From Saururus chinensis (taxonomy: Eukaryota; Streptophyta; Magnoliopsida; Piperales; Saururaceae): DNA of 64,000 bases. Numbering within the stretch: position 1 is the first letter of the stretch; each line of letters starts with the position of its first letter. The stretch is from contig CP141147.1 in the NCBI GenBank assembly GCA_035235625.1, positions 23,356,756 through 23,420,755 of the forward strand. The letters run 5' to 3'. Below, one piece after another: positions 1 to 11,160 of the stretch. The translations under genes were made by a program, and so were the position numbers. The notes beneath the pieces are model-generated. The model worked only from the letters and a program-made list of their open reading frames with translations. It was not told the origin of the DNA and searched no databases.

Positions 1-607
1 ATTACCCTGCTTCATGTAACTTGTGCATAAATAGAACGTACTCAATCCTCCCAAATACACCCCCCAACCCCAGATTGTGTAGGTGAGGAAACAAGCATTT
101 AGGAACTAGAGGTGTAGCTACTGGGCATTCTAGAAGTTTCACCTAGTTTTTATTTTGCTTTGGAAAATTTAATAAGCTTTGAGTACTAAACTGATAATTC
201 ATAATAAGGCAACGGTGGTCCCAGTGAAGATAATTATTCAGCATACATGTTCTGAAATGCCTAGCCAAAAGGTGCACCTCAAAAATAAAAATAAAAAGTT
301 AAGCCACATTTGCCATATAAATGCAAATAGAGTACATTTCTCTAAACCCAGATGACCGGGATAAAGATTATCTTATAATGGAGACAAAAAATTATTTCTA
401 AAAAATTTTATGAAAAAATAACCATAATGTCATTATCCACCCACCCTAAATCACATACAATCAAATGCTGTCAGCTTTCCGTAGTATAAGTCATCACCCT
501 AACCACGAAAAGATAAACAGATATCCTTCTTCACAAACATGTTGCACTTCCAAGGAAATACCAAAACAAATGCGGTGGAACTCAAACTAGTTAACTCTGA
601 AACTCAC

Positions 608-1968
608 CTCGGGAGTGGTGAAGCACGTTTAGCTGGTGGCACTGGTGGTGGGGAATGCCTCACCTTCTTACAGGGCTGATAATAGGGGAATTAAAAGTAT
701 AAGAGGATATAAGCTGACATTCATTAGATAATAGGAGCATGGACATTAAGAGTATAAAATATTGACTACATATGCACAGTATATGATTGGTCTATGCTCG
801 TTGAACTTAAATAAAGCTCGGTCAGAAGAAGAGAGAAGATCATTAGGTAGAAGGGGGGACAGAAATATTTTGAGGCCAGAAACTGCATACGTCTTCTAGA
901 GACAACTTGTAACACTCTTCAGTTCGTATTAAACGCAAAAAAGAAAAAAAAAATCATAGAGTTTCCTTATCAATTAAAAAACAAACCATACTCCGCAGAA
1001 TCTTTTTGATAAAAAGGCTTACAGACAGAAAAGAAAACACAAAGTAAAAATGCATCCATTGTTGAATTACTTGTTGAATTGTTTCAAGGCAGAATAGAAA
1101 GCCTAATCGAAGCCAGATAGTCCACTAATTAAAAGAAAACTATTTTACAATTTGGAAGAGGAAAACCAAACTAAAACTGCAAAACGAAAACACCTCCACA
1201 ACAATGAAAAGAAAAACGAATTACTGGCGCACAAACTGAAAGCCTTGGTCTCAAATACAAAACCAGACAACACACGTACATCCTCTTACAAGATCAAACT
1301 CAAGCTTCACTAATTACTGGCGCTAAGAAAAACAAGATCAAGACGTTGAGTAATTCACTAATTGTGAAAAAAATATGCATATCAACATGAATCCGAGTTC
1401 AAAAAATCAAACGTAGAACCTGCTGAATAACGTAGAACGCAAAGATAATCGGGTCGACCAGAGTAGAAGGCCACCACTTGGTCCCTCTTAAAAGAAATCA
1501 AATCTTTTGGAAACTCGCTCAGCAGCTGCGAAATTCACACCGATACAACCAAATGAACACAACTCATCAACCGAGCAAACTAAATTCACAGAGAGAGAGA
1601 GAGAGAGTTTGAAGTGCAGTTCGATTGCGACGTCGTCGTCTCCATCAGCCGCGATCAGGGAAACGACAGCGTCGAAATCGCTTTCTCATACGGAGTGGCC
1701 TGGTTCAAAGCAATACCAAAATTGAAATCTTTTCGGTTTCTGAGCTCCGCTTGGTAGGATTAAAAGGGAGTGGGAGCATAGAAAGGGAGAGAAGCTCAAA
1801 ACCGAAAGAAAACAGTATAGGAGAGAAGAGCAAAGAGAGCGCAAACCTTTTCTTCTACGAGCGTCGGACTTGAGCGGGAGCGAGAATCGGAGCCGGAAGA
1901 CGAGCGCGACGGCGAGGAAGACACGGATCTCGAATCGGACGAGGACGCCCTCGTCGGGTTTTCGCCAT
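608..1968 (-). CDS. 5' exons of an SR45/RNPS1-like RS-domain splicing protein (partial, runs off the left edge)
   Basis: Two exons are visible. Exon 1 (1968-1847) starts at an ATG in a good context and reads MAKTRRGR. One base out of that frame is a serine/arginine-rich reading (SSSDSRSVSSSPSRSSSG, then SDSRSRSSPTLVEEK) ending in phase 0 at a GT donor (1846). Exon 2 (675-608) has a TTATCAG acceptor and a GTGAGT donor and reads PCKKVRHSPPPVPPAKRASP in the same phase. Plant SR45, an exon-junction and splicing factor in nuclear speckles, starts MAKxxRGR, then has RS repeats and a proline-rich RSPPP...ASP stretch before its RRM. The RRM exons would lie left of position 1; bases 1-607 look like intron. 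The ATG frame meets a stop after 37 codons, so either a one-base error or indel exists, or translation starts elsewhere. Family call by recall of SR45; moderate to low confidence. Confidence 0.42.
1590..1609. repeat. (GA)n microsatellite in the first intron of the SR45-like gene
   Basis: Short run of GA dinucleotides seen directly. On the gene strand it is a CT tract, common in plant leader and first-intron regions. Confidence 0.7.
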
Positions 1969-2050
1969 GGCAGGGCGAGGGGAGAGGAGAACAAGACCTC
2001 TGCCCTGCCCTTCCATCAGCGTTGCCTCCGTTGGTCTTGGAAGAAGAAGT

Positions 2051-3389
2051 AGCCTGTTTTAAAACTTTCCTCGTTTTGATTCGAAGAAGTCTCCTGATTT
2101 TTAATTTTGCCGAGGCATGTCGCCGCTTATTTTTCCTTTTATTTTTTTAAATAAAAATTGACAAAGCGGGTCAAGCAGGCCCGCTATTAGCCCCCTCTAA
2201 GTGGCCGTGCAAGGCTCGCCCAATAAGCCTATGGGCTAGGCCCTGGCCATCCCAGGCTAATGTGGACATGGGGCTGGGCCCAGCCCATTGCCACCTTTAT
2301 TTCTCATGCCAAGTTTTATTTGGTCTACCCCGTTGAGCTGCCCGCCTAGGGAGTAAATCCTCTTTTATTTTTTTTTTATTTTTTTCGTTGCTTCACTAGC
2401 CCGATAAGGTGTACCCAAAAGTCATTAGCACAGGACATCACTAGCACAGAGGACATCACATCACCGAAGGTGATAGAGTTTAATATGTAATTAGATAGAC
2501 GTAGTACATTATTTTTAAAATTAGTATTTCTTAGAAATAAGAAGTAAAAATTCTAGCTTATATGGAAGAATTTTTACTAAGTAATTAAAATAAACTATTT
2601 ATACATGATCTATTAATGTATCAAGTATTCAATCAAACTAAATATGTAAATCTTACATAAAGATGCAATAATTTAACGTTAAAAACCCAACTTGGGTAAA
2701 AAATTATAATACTCACACAAGGTTAAATAATTGTACTAATAAGCAAAAACTTAAAAGACACTAAGAACAATCAATTAACCTATTTAAATTCAACACAAAT
2801 AAAAACTTCTTTTCTTTGTTCAGTCCTCTTCGTTGTTAACTTTTAATTCTTCTTCTTTAAATCCTTGAAGTTATTCATTTCGTGTTTTATTTTTGTCTCC
2901 TTTTAGTAACTTAATTAAATACTTCTTCTTTAATTATTGATTTACTTTTAAAATTCTTTAATTCTTTTAAGGAATTTATTGTGTCTCGTATTTTATTTGC
3001 TATGTGAGAATTGTTTATTTCAGTTGTATGTCTTCGTGAATTTACTAGTAACATGTACTTAAGTTTTTTGGTAAACTCTCAAAGACAACAATGATAAAGG
3101 ATATATCCTTTATTCTCTTTTATTTTTTAGGTTTTTCTCTCTTATACCTAAGTCTTTATATAAACGTCTAAGTCGGCTTGAGATTTTGACTTCAACTAAA
3201 AAAAAATCTCTTCCTAAAAAACTTAAACGAAGCAACCAAAATTACCGGTGATCAATCATTCTCTATTTTATTTAGGGTACGACACTATAATATTTTAAAT
3301 TTAGGATAATTTACCTTTAATTAAGTGTACTAATTATTATTATTTTACATCTTTTTTTATTAACGTATATATTTTATTAAATTTATTTT
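2051..3389. other. Intergenic AT-rich stretch with a GC-rich transposon-end-like patch
   Basis: No coding region is supported. Bases about 2160-2305 are a GC-rich island in AT-rich DNA, with words such as GGGCTGGGCCCAGCCCA followed by TTGCCACC. Plant hAT-type element ends often read GTGGCAA next to GGGC/GGCCC words, so this may be a hAT relic. No paired end or 8-bp target duplication was identified. Confidence 0.35.
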
Positions 3390-3399
3390 AGGAGTGTGG

Positions 3400-3840
3400 G
3401 ACCATGGAGTTTGGACTAAGTTTGTGTTTTTGCGTATACTAGGATCGAGGGTCCTCAAATCATTATTTTGTGGACAGCCTAAGGCTCTACAATTAGCTTT
3501 TGTGGTCATTGTAATAACACTCTTTCTAATCTTAGTTATATTCATCATGAAGTCCACCAGAAAATATTAGACACCATTGCTTACTATTAAAGTCAAGCTA
3601 ATCAATCCTGTCAATCAAAGTCAAATCCCCCCAAAGTTAATCTCTGTTGGGGATTTGGTTATGATTCGCCTCAAAAAGGTGCAACTTCCTAATGGCCATT
3701 ACTCCAAGCTTGCACAGCAAATACATGGGCCTTTTTAAATTTGGAAGTAGATTGGTGGCAATGTTTATGTGCTCGATCCACCTTCCTATCCATTTCAAGT
3801 ACTTTTAATGTAGTTAATTTATATGAAGATCATTTATTCT
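3400..3840 (+). mobile_element. Ty3/Gypsy integrase C-terminal relic
   Basis: A degraded retrotransposon pol tail. Around 3543-3735 one frame reads HHEVHQKILDTIAYYK, then ISVGDLVMIRLKKVQLPNGH followed by YSKLAQQIHGPF. This matches the GDxVMVRxxxxRFPxGxxxKLxxxxxGPF pattern after the integrase core of plant Gypsy elements. Further on come YVLDPPSYPF and, after a stop, an LIYMKI piece corresponding to the usual 'FNVADLYEYH' end. Stops and frameshifts interrupt it, and no LTRs were paired with it. Confidence 0.6.
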
Positions 3841-4268
3841 GCCAAAAATATTATTTTTTTAATTTAAATATTTTTGATCAAGCATTATTGCCTCTTTGAG
3901 TGGTTAATGCATGACAAGCTTACATTATCAGGTGGGCAATTATGCATATAGACACATTATATAAAAATACTTTTACTATTTGGCCAGCCATGGTCCTATG
4001 CAGATGGACCATGTCAAGGGTTTCTTAAGTAATTTAAATAGTATATAGCATTCTTATTTAGGGTTGATATGGGTTCTCATGCCTTTTTATTTTACTTGAT
4101 ATATGCATGTTCAGAGCCTTTATTGTTACTTTTTGAAATACACTATTTGCTTGACCTTTATGCTTGTTATATTTGACTTTTCGGCAATGACATTTGTATG
4201 ATCACTAAAAATGTGTAGAATATGATCATTGACATTTGTGGTATGTCAAAGCAATTTGTGTTGAATAT

Positions 4269-4513
4269 GATCTCAGCTGTAGACACAAGCAGCCCAACAG
4301 TTCAGGATGCCAGATATTAGCAGTGTGATGGAGAAACCTATGTATCAGCAACTTTACAAGCTGAGGAGCAAGAGGAAGAGGTTGATGAGACTGAAGTGGA
4401 AGCAGGAGACATTGATTTGGCGATGATGCAGGCTGGAGTTTCTATAGCAAAGGCAGTTAAGGCTCTCAAATAACAGTGACATTGTTAGTGCAATTACGGA
4501 GCTCATCGCCTAG
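4269..4513 (+). pseudogene. Alpha-NAC (nascent polypeptide-associated complex alpha) C-terminal pseudogene
   Basis: Three reading-frame blocks in order give [19 protein letters not shown], then [20 protein letters not shown] with [18 protein letters not shown], then [14 protein letters not shown] and a stop. This is the C-terminal half of plant alpha-NAC: the linker with FRMPD, the acidic VDE block, and the UBA domain ending in DIVSAIMEL. The family protein binds nascent chains at the ribosome with BTF3/beta-NAC. The copy is broken by a frame change between the first two blocks and by an apparent 2-base loss after KALK that creates TAA. Upstream parts of the protein were not found. No intron is seen within the piece, so a retrocopy or translocated fragment is likely. 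Confidence 0.8.
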
Positions 4514-5144
4514 AAATGAGCCATGAGACTTTAGCATTTTTATTAGTACTTTCTGTGGGATAGCAGCTTTCTAAATGGTTGTTGTCTCCATTTTGTTGAT
4601 TGTGTAAAAATGCTACCTAGTTAATGAAGTACTTTAAAGAGTTTATCCTTGAGTTTTTTTTTTAGCTTTATTGATTTGGAAAGTGTATCTGTTGAGCAAA
4701 AGAGCATTACATGCTATCTTTTTTTCCATTTCTTAACTCATATCTTGGCGATTAAAAGTTCTACTGCATTTTCAGCATTTCTCCACTAATAATATGTTTT
4801 GCAATATAGTTTAAACTGTAATAGAGTCTAATGCAATTGGTTCAAGGCATTACCGTTAGTTTATTTTACACTGTTTGTGTTGTGCGCCAGAGGAAGACGG
4901 CATATTGATTTCTAGTCTGAAGATGTATCGTGCATCTATTCTTTAGTAGAATAGAGCCAGCATCACTTGCTATATAATAGATGAAGTTGTGGGGGCACAG
5001 ATCCAAGTGCATCTACTAATTTCTTCCGGGCTACTGGACAATTGCATTTAATCCATTTTCTGCATCAGATATAAATCACTACTTAATAGGAAAAAAGAAA
5101 CTTGACTCAACAATAGCAGCAAAGGATAATATTTCACTAACTAA
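4514..5144. other. No gene seen; possible 3' UTR-derived sequence after the NAC relic
   Basis: AT-rich. The first 150 bases after the NAC stop may be carried-over 3' UTR, which fits a gene-derived copy. No poly(A) tail or target duplication was recognised. The remainder to 5144 shows no feature I can support. Confidence 0.3.
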
Positions 5145-5402
5145 ACTCACAAAACAAATAGAGAATGAGCGGAAATGGAGTATATACATTGTTCACAAAA
5201 ATATGACATTAGTCATTGTAACAAATTTCTAGCAGCATATATGCTATTTACCAAAAAAATACATTAACTACTAACTCACAAAAAAAAAAGAGAATGAATG
5301 GAAATGGAGTATATACACTGTTCATAAAAAAATGACATTAGTCATTGTAACAAATTTTTGCCAGCATATATGTTGTTCACAAAAATAATTGGATAGTTTA
5401 AT
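5145..5402. repeat. Two-copy tandem duplication, period about 129 bp
   Basis: The block starting at 5145 (ACTCACAAAA, then GAGAATGA, GGAAATGGAGTATATACA, GACATTAGTCATTGTAACAA, GCATATATG) recurs at 5274 with the same order and only scattered differences. Confidence 0.85.
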
Positions 5403-5674
5403 ATAAGGAAAAAAAACAAAAGGGAATCCTCTACACACCTTTATTCTTTCAATCTGCATAGCTGCAATTTTTTATTTGCACTACTTCTAAATGAATGTCA
5501 AGTCATTAGAGTCCTGCACAACTTCAAACCCCATGCATAGGGTTTACATCTAGAATATGCTCGAACCTGAAATATAGTAATCAAGATTTTAGTACCCTGC
5601 TTCATTTTAGATATGAACAAACAGATAAGTATATTTAATCAAAACATTCATTCTTCATAGAACACCTAGTTACT

Positions 5675-6093
5675 TTACTGAGATTTACTTCCATCCTTGC
5701 AATTGTGTGCTTCTCCATTGGGTTCCATGATAGTAGGTGCCTCCTACAAATATATAAGTTAAAACTACAAATGGTTCCACTTATCTTTTTGTTCTTTCCA
5801 AATATACAACATGCTAAGTATTATAGCATACTTGACTCAAATAAGAATTACTAGCAATCAAATCTCTATGCATTGGATCAGAAGTAGAAGCATCTTGCAT
5901 CTATTTTTTTTTTCTGTTAGTAAGTTTTGAATATATCTAAATATATAATAATGTTCACTCCATAAAGAAAGAGGTTAAATTTTACCAATAGTAGTTGCAT
6001 CATGCTAAAGCCATGTTGGTTATTGGTCATCACTGGCATTTGGGCATTGAGTTGAGTGTGTACATGATCACATGGATCTCCTTGGTTAAATCC
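5675..6093 (-). CDS. Two short splice-consistent C-terminal exons of an unidentified gene (fragment)
   Basis: Exon A (6093-5986) lies between a GTGCAG acceptor and a GGTAAAA donor and is open for exactly 36 codons (GFNQGDPCDHVHTQLNAQ, then MPVMTNNQHGFSMMQLLL). Exon B (5743-5675) follows a TTTGTAG acceptor and reads EAPTIMEPNGEAHNCKDG SKSQ before TAA, also in phase 0. A further acceptor (ATATTTCAG at about 5570 on this strand) could begin a 3' UTR exon. The Asn/Gln/Met-rich tail is reminiscent of FAR1-related proteins, but I cannot name the family. No N-terminal exons were recognised to the right, so this may be a decayed gene end. Confidence 0.35.
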
Positions 6094-6109
6094 CTGCACC
6101 GGAAGGAAC

Positions 6110-7554
6110 TATGTTAAAGGTATGGCCTTACTTTCAACCCCAACAGAACTCTCTACTCATAAATAAAATTATATTTGTACCATTGCTCTAAACTAACCCT
6201 TGTTCCGCCATTTTGGGTTATGAGCTAATTTACCCCGTAAAAACATGAAAAGTTATGATTAACTCCAAATGGTGATTTTAATTTTTCAGGAGGAGGTTTT
6301 GGTCCAATTATAAATGTTGGTTATGGTGTAAAATGACAAATTTATCCCCAGAGTTGGACAAGGCTCACCTCTTAATAAATATCTTAGAAATCAATTTTAT
6401 TTGAAACTCTTCTAAAGTTGATGTCATTAAGGAACATCATAATATCATAACAAAATGAACAATATTATATTAAACCTATATGAGGTAGGTTTTCCATTCG
6501 ATACAAGAATGGATGAACTTGTTGTGTTAGTTTAATATTCTTAGTTGCATCTAGCTGGGTCTCCTTAACATTGACCCTATTATTGCAGTCCAGTTGCACT
6601 CTTCACTGCTATTTAGCATAAAGATAGCATTAGTTTTTTGTATAGAAAGTGGTCATAGTGATCTTTTAGTATTGAGTTTCTAGAGTCTAGTCAAACTTTC
6701 TTCCCTAGAGTTGGGACAGTAAAAAAGATTCAATATGCTCACTAATAATAGCCATGGCAGCAAACCTGTGTGGTCATAGGCCTTTGTGGCCTCAATATTT
6801 TTGGAGCTTTGGTCCCTAGCCTTTTCAATGCACTACACATACACACCTAGGTTTATGGGCATCATGGAAGGTTTATCTACCTCTAGCCATCACTATCCAT
6901 TAGCACAATGGTACCCATGTCTGTAGGCCTATGATTGACCCTAGTGGATCTCTAAAGCATTGAAATCTGCTGCTCAGTTTGGCAACCTACTCCTTTTAGC
7001 AAGAGTCCGTTTATTTCAAGTCGTGGAATTAGTGTCCTGGTGGCAAAGTTTAGTTACTGCTTATGTCAGAGCCAGTTTTGCTCCTAGAGTGAGAGTCTAT
7101 TTTCTTCAGCAAAACATGATATTCAGTCTTGTGACATCCTATGGATGTTATGATCGGTGTGGTTATGTTGTCTTGTGACATTTGTCATGTTGTAGTCTTA
7201 GTTAATGGTTCCTTTCATACTTGAATTATTGCTTGAATATAAGTGGTATTTGCATCTTACTTAATATGATTGTACTTATGCATCTTCATAATGTCGGGAT
7301 ACCTCAAAAAGATAGAAGCTTGAGAGAACTACTACATCGCCAAGTTTGTTATTTTGAATTGTTTCATTTGTACATGGCTGAGGGATCTTCATAATGTTTG
7401 CATTTTGTAAATATTATTATATTAAGGATATGATAAAAACATCTGGGATGATTTTGAAAAAATAAATAAAATTTTGGCTGGAAAATTCTCAAAAAAGGAA
7501 TTTTGAAGAAAATTTTTTGCCTTGACAATTGTTTCAAACAAATCCGGGATGTTA
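6110..7554. other. AT-rich stretch without a supported gene
   Basis: Only short chance reading frames are present, with no splice-consistent coding blocks or recognisable domains on either strand. Confidence 0.5.
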
Positions 7555-7715
7555 CAGACACATCTAGAGATCAATCGGTCATTAGGGAGATTGATCAATA
7601 AACTCTCGGTCTGTTTTTACAAAGGGTTATTTTAGGTCTATTTTTACAATGGCACAAAAAAAATAGTACTTTACCCTTTCTACTCTAATTAGGTTTAAAA
7701 CTCTCTAAAATCACA
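7555..7715. repeat. CGATC-rich repeat block, similar to 63870-64000
   Basis: Shares ordered words with the right end of the window: GATCAATCGGTCATT, GATTGATCAATAAACTCTCGG, TTTACCCT, and AACTCTCTAAAATCA. The right-end copy lies beside a Copia-type LTR, so this is probably part of the same or a related LTR. A second rearranged patch at about 7980-8090 has repeated 'GTTGATCGTC/GTTGATTGTCG' words. Confidence 0.55.
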
Positions 7716-8672
7716 TCCTAAGCCATTTTAAGTGATTTATATATATTAATCTATGCAAAATTAATATTTTTTACCTTCGGTGCTCTTATTCTTCAACCTT
7801 GATCAATAAGAAAATATTTACTCTTATTTTTCAAGTTTGTCAATTCTAAATTTGACACAACCACAACTACATCTAGTCAGATTTATCAAACTAATTACAT
7901 ACATGATGTTTCAACATAGTTTTGATCAATGAAATTAACCTATTACAATATATATGCCTCATGTTTTTTTAGATAGCCGTTGGAGACGGAGGTGATTGTT
8001 GGAGTTGATCGTCATCAAAGATAGAGTTGGTCATCGAAGTTGATTGTCGACGGAGATAGAGATTGAGACCTCAGCTCAATCTGACTTTGTTCACACATTG
8101 ATTAATCAAATCACTTAGAAAGGTAATAGATTTTCCACCCAACCACTCACCCCTTTTGAATTTTCGGTTGTCTCCTTCCTAAAACCAAAGGTTTAAATTT
8201 CATCCTCTGTTTTCATGCTATTTATGAGAAGCCCGTGCATAGATTTGATTTGTTATTTCATCTTCCTGTCATATATTCACCTTTTCCTTTCATTTTCTTT
8301 ACTATGATAATTGTCTCTTTTTTAGGTTCTATTGGCCTATAGTCTACAAAGATAAATCTCCAAGCCTAAATCGGGTATATTAAATCATTTATACTGAATA
8401 ATTAGTTCTAAATTCAAAAGGTATAGATGATATGGTACATGAGTTTAGAAAATTGTGGGTTATGTTGGAGGACTAAATAAGATTTATTTGGGAAGAAAAG
8501 AATTTTTTTATATTTATTGTGTTTAATTCAAAAGCTTATTTTGCTTTCTAAATTTTGTGATGCATAAAGTACATAATGACCCAAGTAAGATACAAGCACG
8601 TAAGCATGAATTGAGTAAATAGAATCATATATGTTGAGCTAGTCAGGGGAATAATTTGGTTTAAAACCCTTC

Positions 8673-8717
8673 TATAAATAGGGTGCTTTGATTTTATTGA
8701 AACCCTAGTATAAATAG
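8673..8717 (+). promoter_or_regulatory. Duplicated TATA-like boxes, possible LTR promoter
   Basis: CTATAAATAGGG at about 8672 and GTATAAATAGGG at about 8709 sit in a short duplicated context (AAACCCT..TATAAATAGGG). Strong plant TATA matches. No gene follows, so an LTR promoter remnant is the likeliest source. Confidence 0.35.
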
Positions 8718-9039
8718 GGCACAAAGAGTTTTCTATTTACATTGGTTATGTGAGAAGCTACGGCCATCTAAGGGGACTAAAATTGAGTTATTAAAGGGAA
8801 AGAGGTGTAGTTCATTCTTATTCTTATGCCTTGAATACTTTGAAAAAAATGTTGTTATTTTCGTCCTACATAAAATAGCATATACAGAAGATATACTTGG
8901 TCAGTAGATTATACATGCATTCATACCAAGTCATTTCTAAAAGTTCTATATGTTTTTCTTATGTTGAGAGCATGAGTCTAAAAGCCCATATACGTCCATG
9001 TATTATGCCGATAAATACATGTTTTTATTAGCTTTTACA

Positions 9040-9600
9040 AGTACATTTGTCTCTTAGAGAGTATTGCTAGATAGTAACTTCTACAATATAATTGTACACG
9101 TATAATGTACATAATATAAAATGGAATGTAAGAACAATAAGTAACGTTCTAGTAAGAATTTGATGATTGAGGTTGGATCATGGGGCCTTAGGTTTATAAT
9201 TTTTGAGTAAGATAATGTGGTCATATGTGGACAGCAGAGAACGTATGCATATGTAAGGATATTTCATGTGGGGAGTATGGTTATGAGATAGATGGGTTAA
9301 GTGAAATATGCTACCTTGACGGACTAAAATTTTAGAACAGGTACAACTTTGGATCGTTTAGCGAAGGATTGTAAGACGAAAGGATTTCTTGGCATAATTA
9401 TACATGCATAACTTACGTAAATCAAACTTGAATTGTAAGCAAAATTAATACAATAACTTTGTGAGTTTGAGATCCTACAGGTTTAACAGATTTAGTTTTG
9501 TGCTTGTGCCAGCCAGTAATTAGTTGGTTGTGCATTTTTTATGTCTAGTTATGGTGTTATCTTGTGGGATATTATCTTAGTATTGCATTTAAGCCTCAAA
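9040..9600 (-). mobile_element. Old fragment of the long-LTR family
   Basis: Follows the order of the copy at 15500-16010 in the same orientation: an AATTGTAC..ATAATGTAC block, TTGGCATAATTATAC, CTTAAATCAAACTTGAATT-like words, TTTGTGAGTTTGAGA, and GTGCTTGTGCCAGC..AATTAGTTGG. Divergence is clearly higher than among the other copies. Neither LTR end is present, so it is a truncated relic. Confidence 0.65.
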
Positions 9601-11038
9601 TTTCCCCATGGAAAATACTAGCAAAAAATTTGAGGATATCATAGTCTATCTAGGACCTTCAATTTGGAGCTTTCTTTCCCTTAGTCTTTTCTCTAGAATT
9701 TTCTTTCTCTAAGATTTTTCCCTCTTTAAGATGCTCAAAGTACAAAATTGACCCTCCCATTAGTAGAATACACTTCAAGTAGTTAGGAATGCACTTTAAA
9801 TGGGCTAAATCATACTTCAAATGGCTTCAATATGGAGAAAATAAGATTTAGAGATGGGTAAAGGCCTGAGAAGGAAGTGTTTCAACAATAGAAGTTTGCC
9901 CCCTACTTATAAGAAAAGGGAGCTGATAACCACACAACGCATGTCTCCTCTTGGCATGATGCACAACCCACTACTATCAGCGTGCTCACATGCATTGACG
10001 CAATCATCACTTTTTTTATTATTTTATTTAAATAAACTTTTCAAACTTTAAATGACCATTACCTAAACTCAAATTTGCATGTTCTTGGTAACATTAAACT
10101 CATACCAACAAGCTCTATGAAACAAGACTATACATGAGTGGTTTTCTTGTACTTTTTAAGTGGGGTCCATATTATTTATAGTTAAACTATTTGCAATTGT
10201 TCAAGGTAAATGTACTAAGATGAGTGTTAAGGGTTGTCGAACCTCAAATTATTACTAAATCTAAGAAGAGAGTTTATTGATTAATAAAATTAAAATAACT
10301 TAAACTAAAATTAAACAAAAGAAGTAATCAACAAAACTAAACGAAAGAAAACAATATAAGGACAATTACTTAAAAAATTGAATCCAACTATAGAATCATA
10401 ACAATTCACTTCTATTCTAAATCTAGTATATATATGAATAAGTATTCTCAGCTACATGCTAAAAAGAATCATTAATTAACTCTTTAGTATGAATTATCTT
10501 CAATTTAGAACAAATCATTTATATTAACCCTAATTATAGGCATGGCTTGTCTAATTTTAGCATAATCCATCTAAATAATTAATGATATGAACATTAAAAT
10601 CTCTTGCATGACCATCTCATCTAAAATATATAAATTTAAAACAATGTAAAAATCAAAACCATATAATCTATTATCTATAAGACAATAAATTAACATATAA
10701 TTGAATAAATATGAAAACTCTTCTATTAAAAAAAAATCATTGTTATATAATTGTCATTATTCACAAATAAGATCAAAATTAAAAAGAAAAAATTGAAACT
10801 TATCTATTATTTTATTAGCTCCTAAGTAAAAGAAACTTTGTCTTGCATGGCAGAAGAAAACTCTTAAATATCCATTGAAAGTTTTGATTGTTCCTCCATC
10901 TTCTACTCTATTTTCCTTTTCAAAAAATTGATTAGAATCCATTAATTTCGAGCCCCATATGTCGTTATATAGGCATAAAAGTCATGGAAAAAGTTCTAAT
11001 TGAAAAAGAACTCAAAATTGGCTTAAAATAGGACACTG
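9601..11038. other. AT-rich stretch without a supported gene
   Basis: Only short reading frames. A TATATAA sequence on the - strand near 10970 precedes nothing recognisable, but lies next to the CGATCG-rich block at 11045, an arrangement seen at other LTR-like segments here. Confidence 0.4.
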
Positions 11039-11044
11039 CCTGGT

Positions 11045-11160
11045 TAAGCCAATCGATCGCCATGGTTGCCCAATCAATCAATTACACTGTTTTAATTTTT
11101 TTTCAATTTCATTTGTAGTCCATTAATCGCCCTATGGGGCTAATCAATCGCTTGTACTGA
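11045..11160 (-). repeat. CGATCG-rich block, possible LTR U3 fragment
   Basis: Contains CCAATCGATCGCC, CAATCAATCAATTAC, CATTAATCGCCC and CTAATCAATCGC within about 115 bases. A - strand TATA lies about 80 bases to the left. The arrangement resembles 63785-63960 (-) and 55255-55645 (+). Confidence 0.4.
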
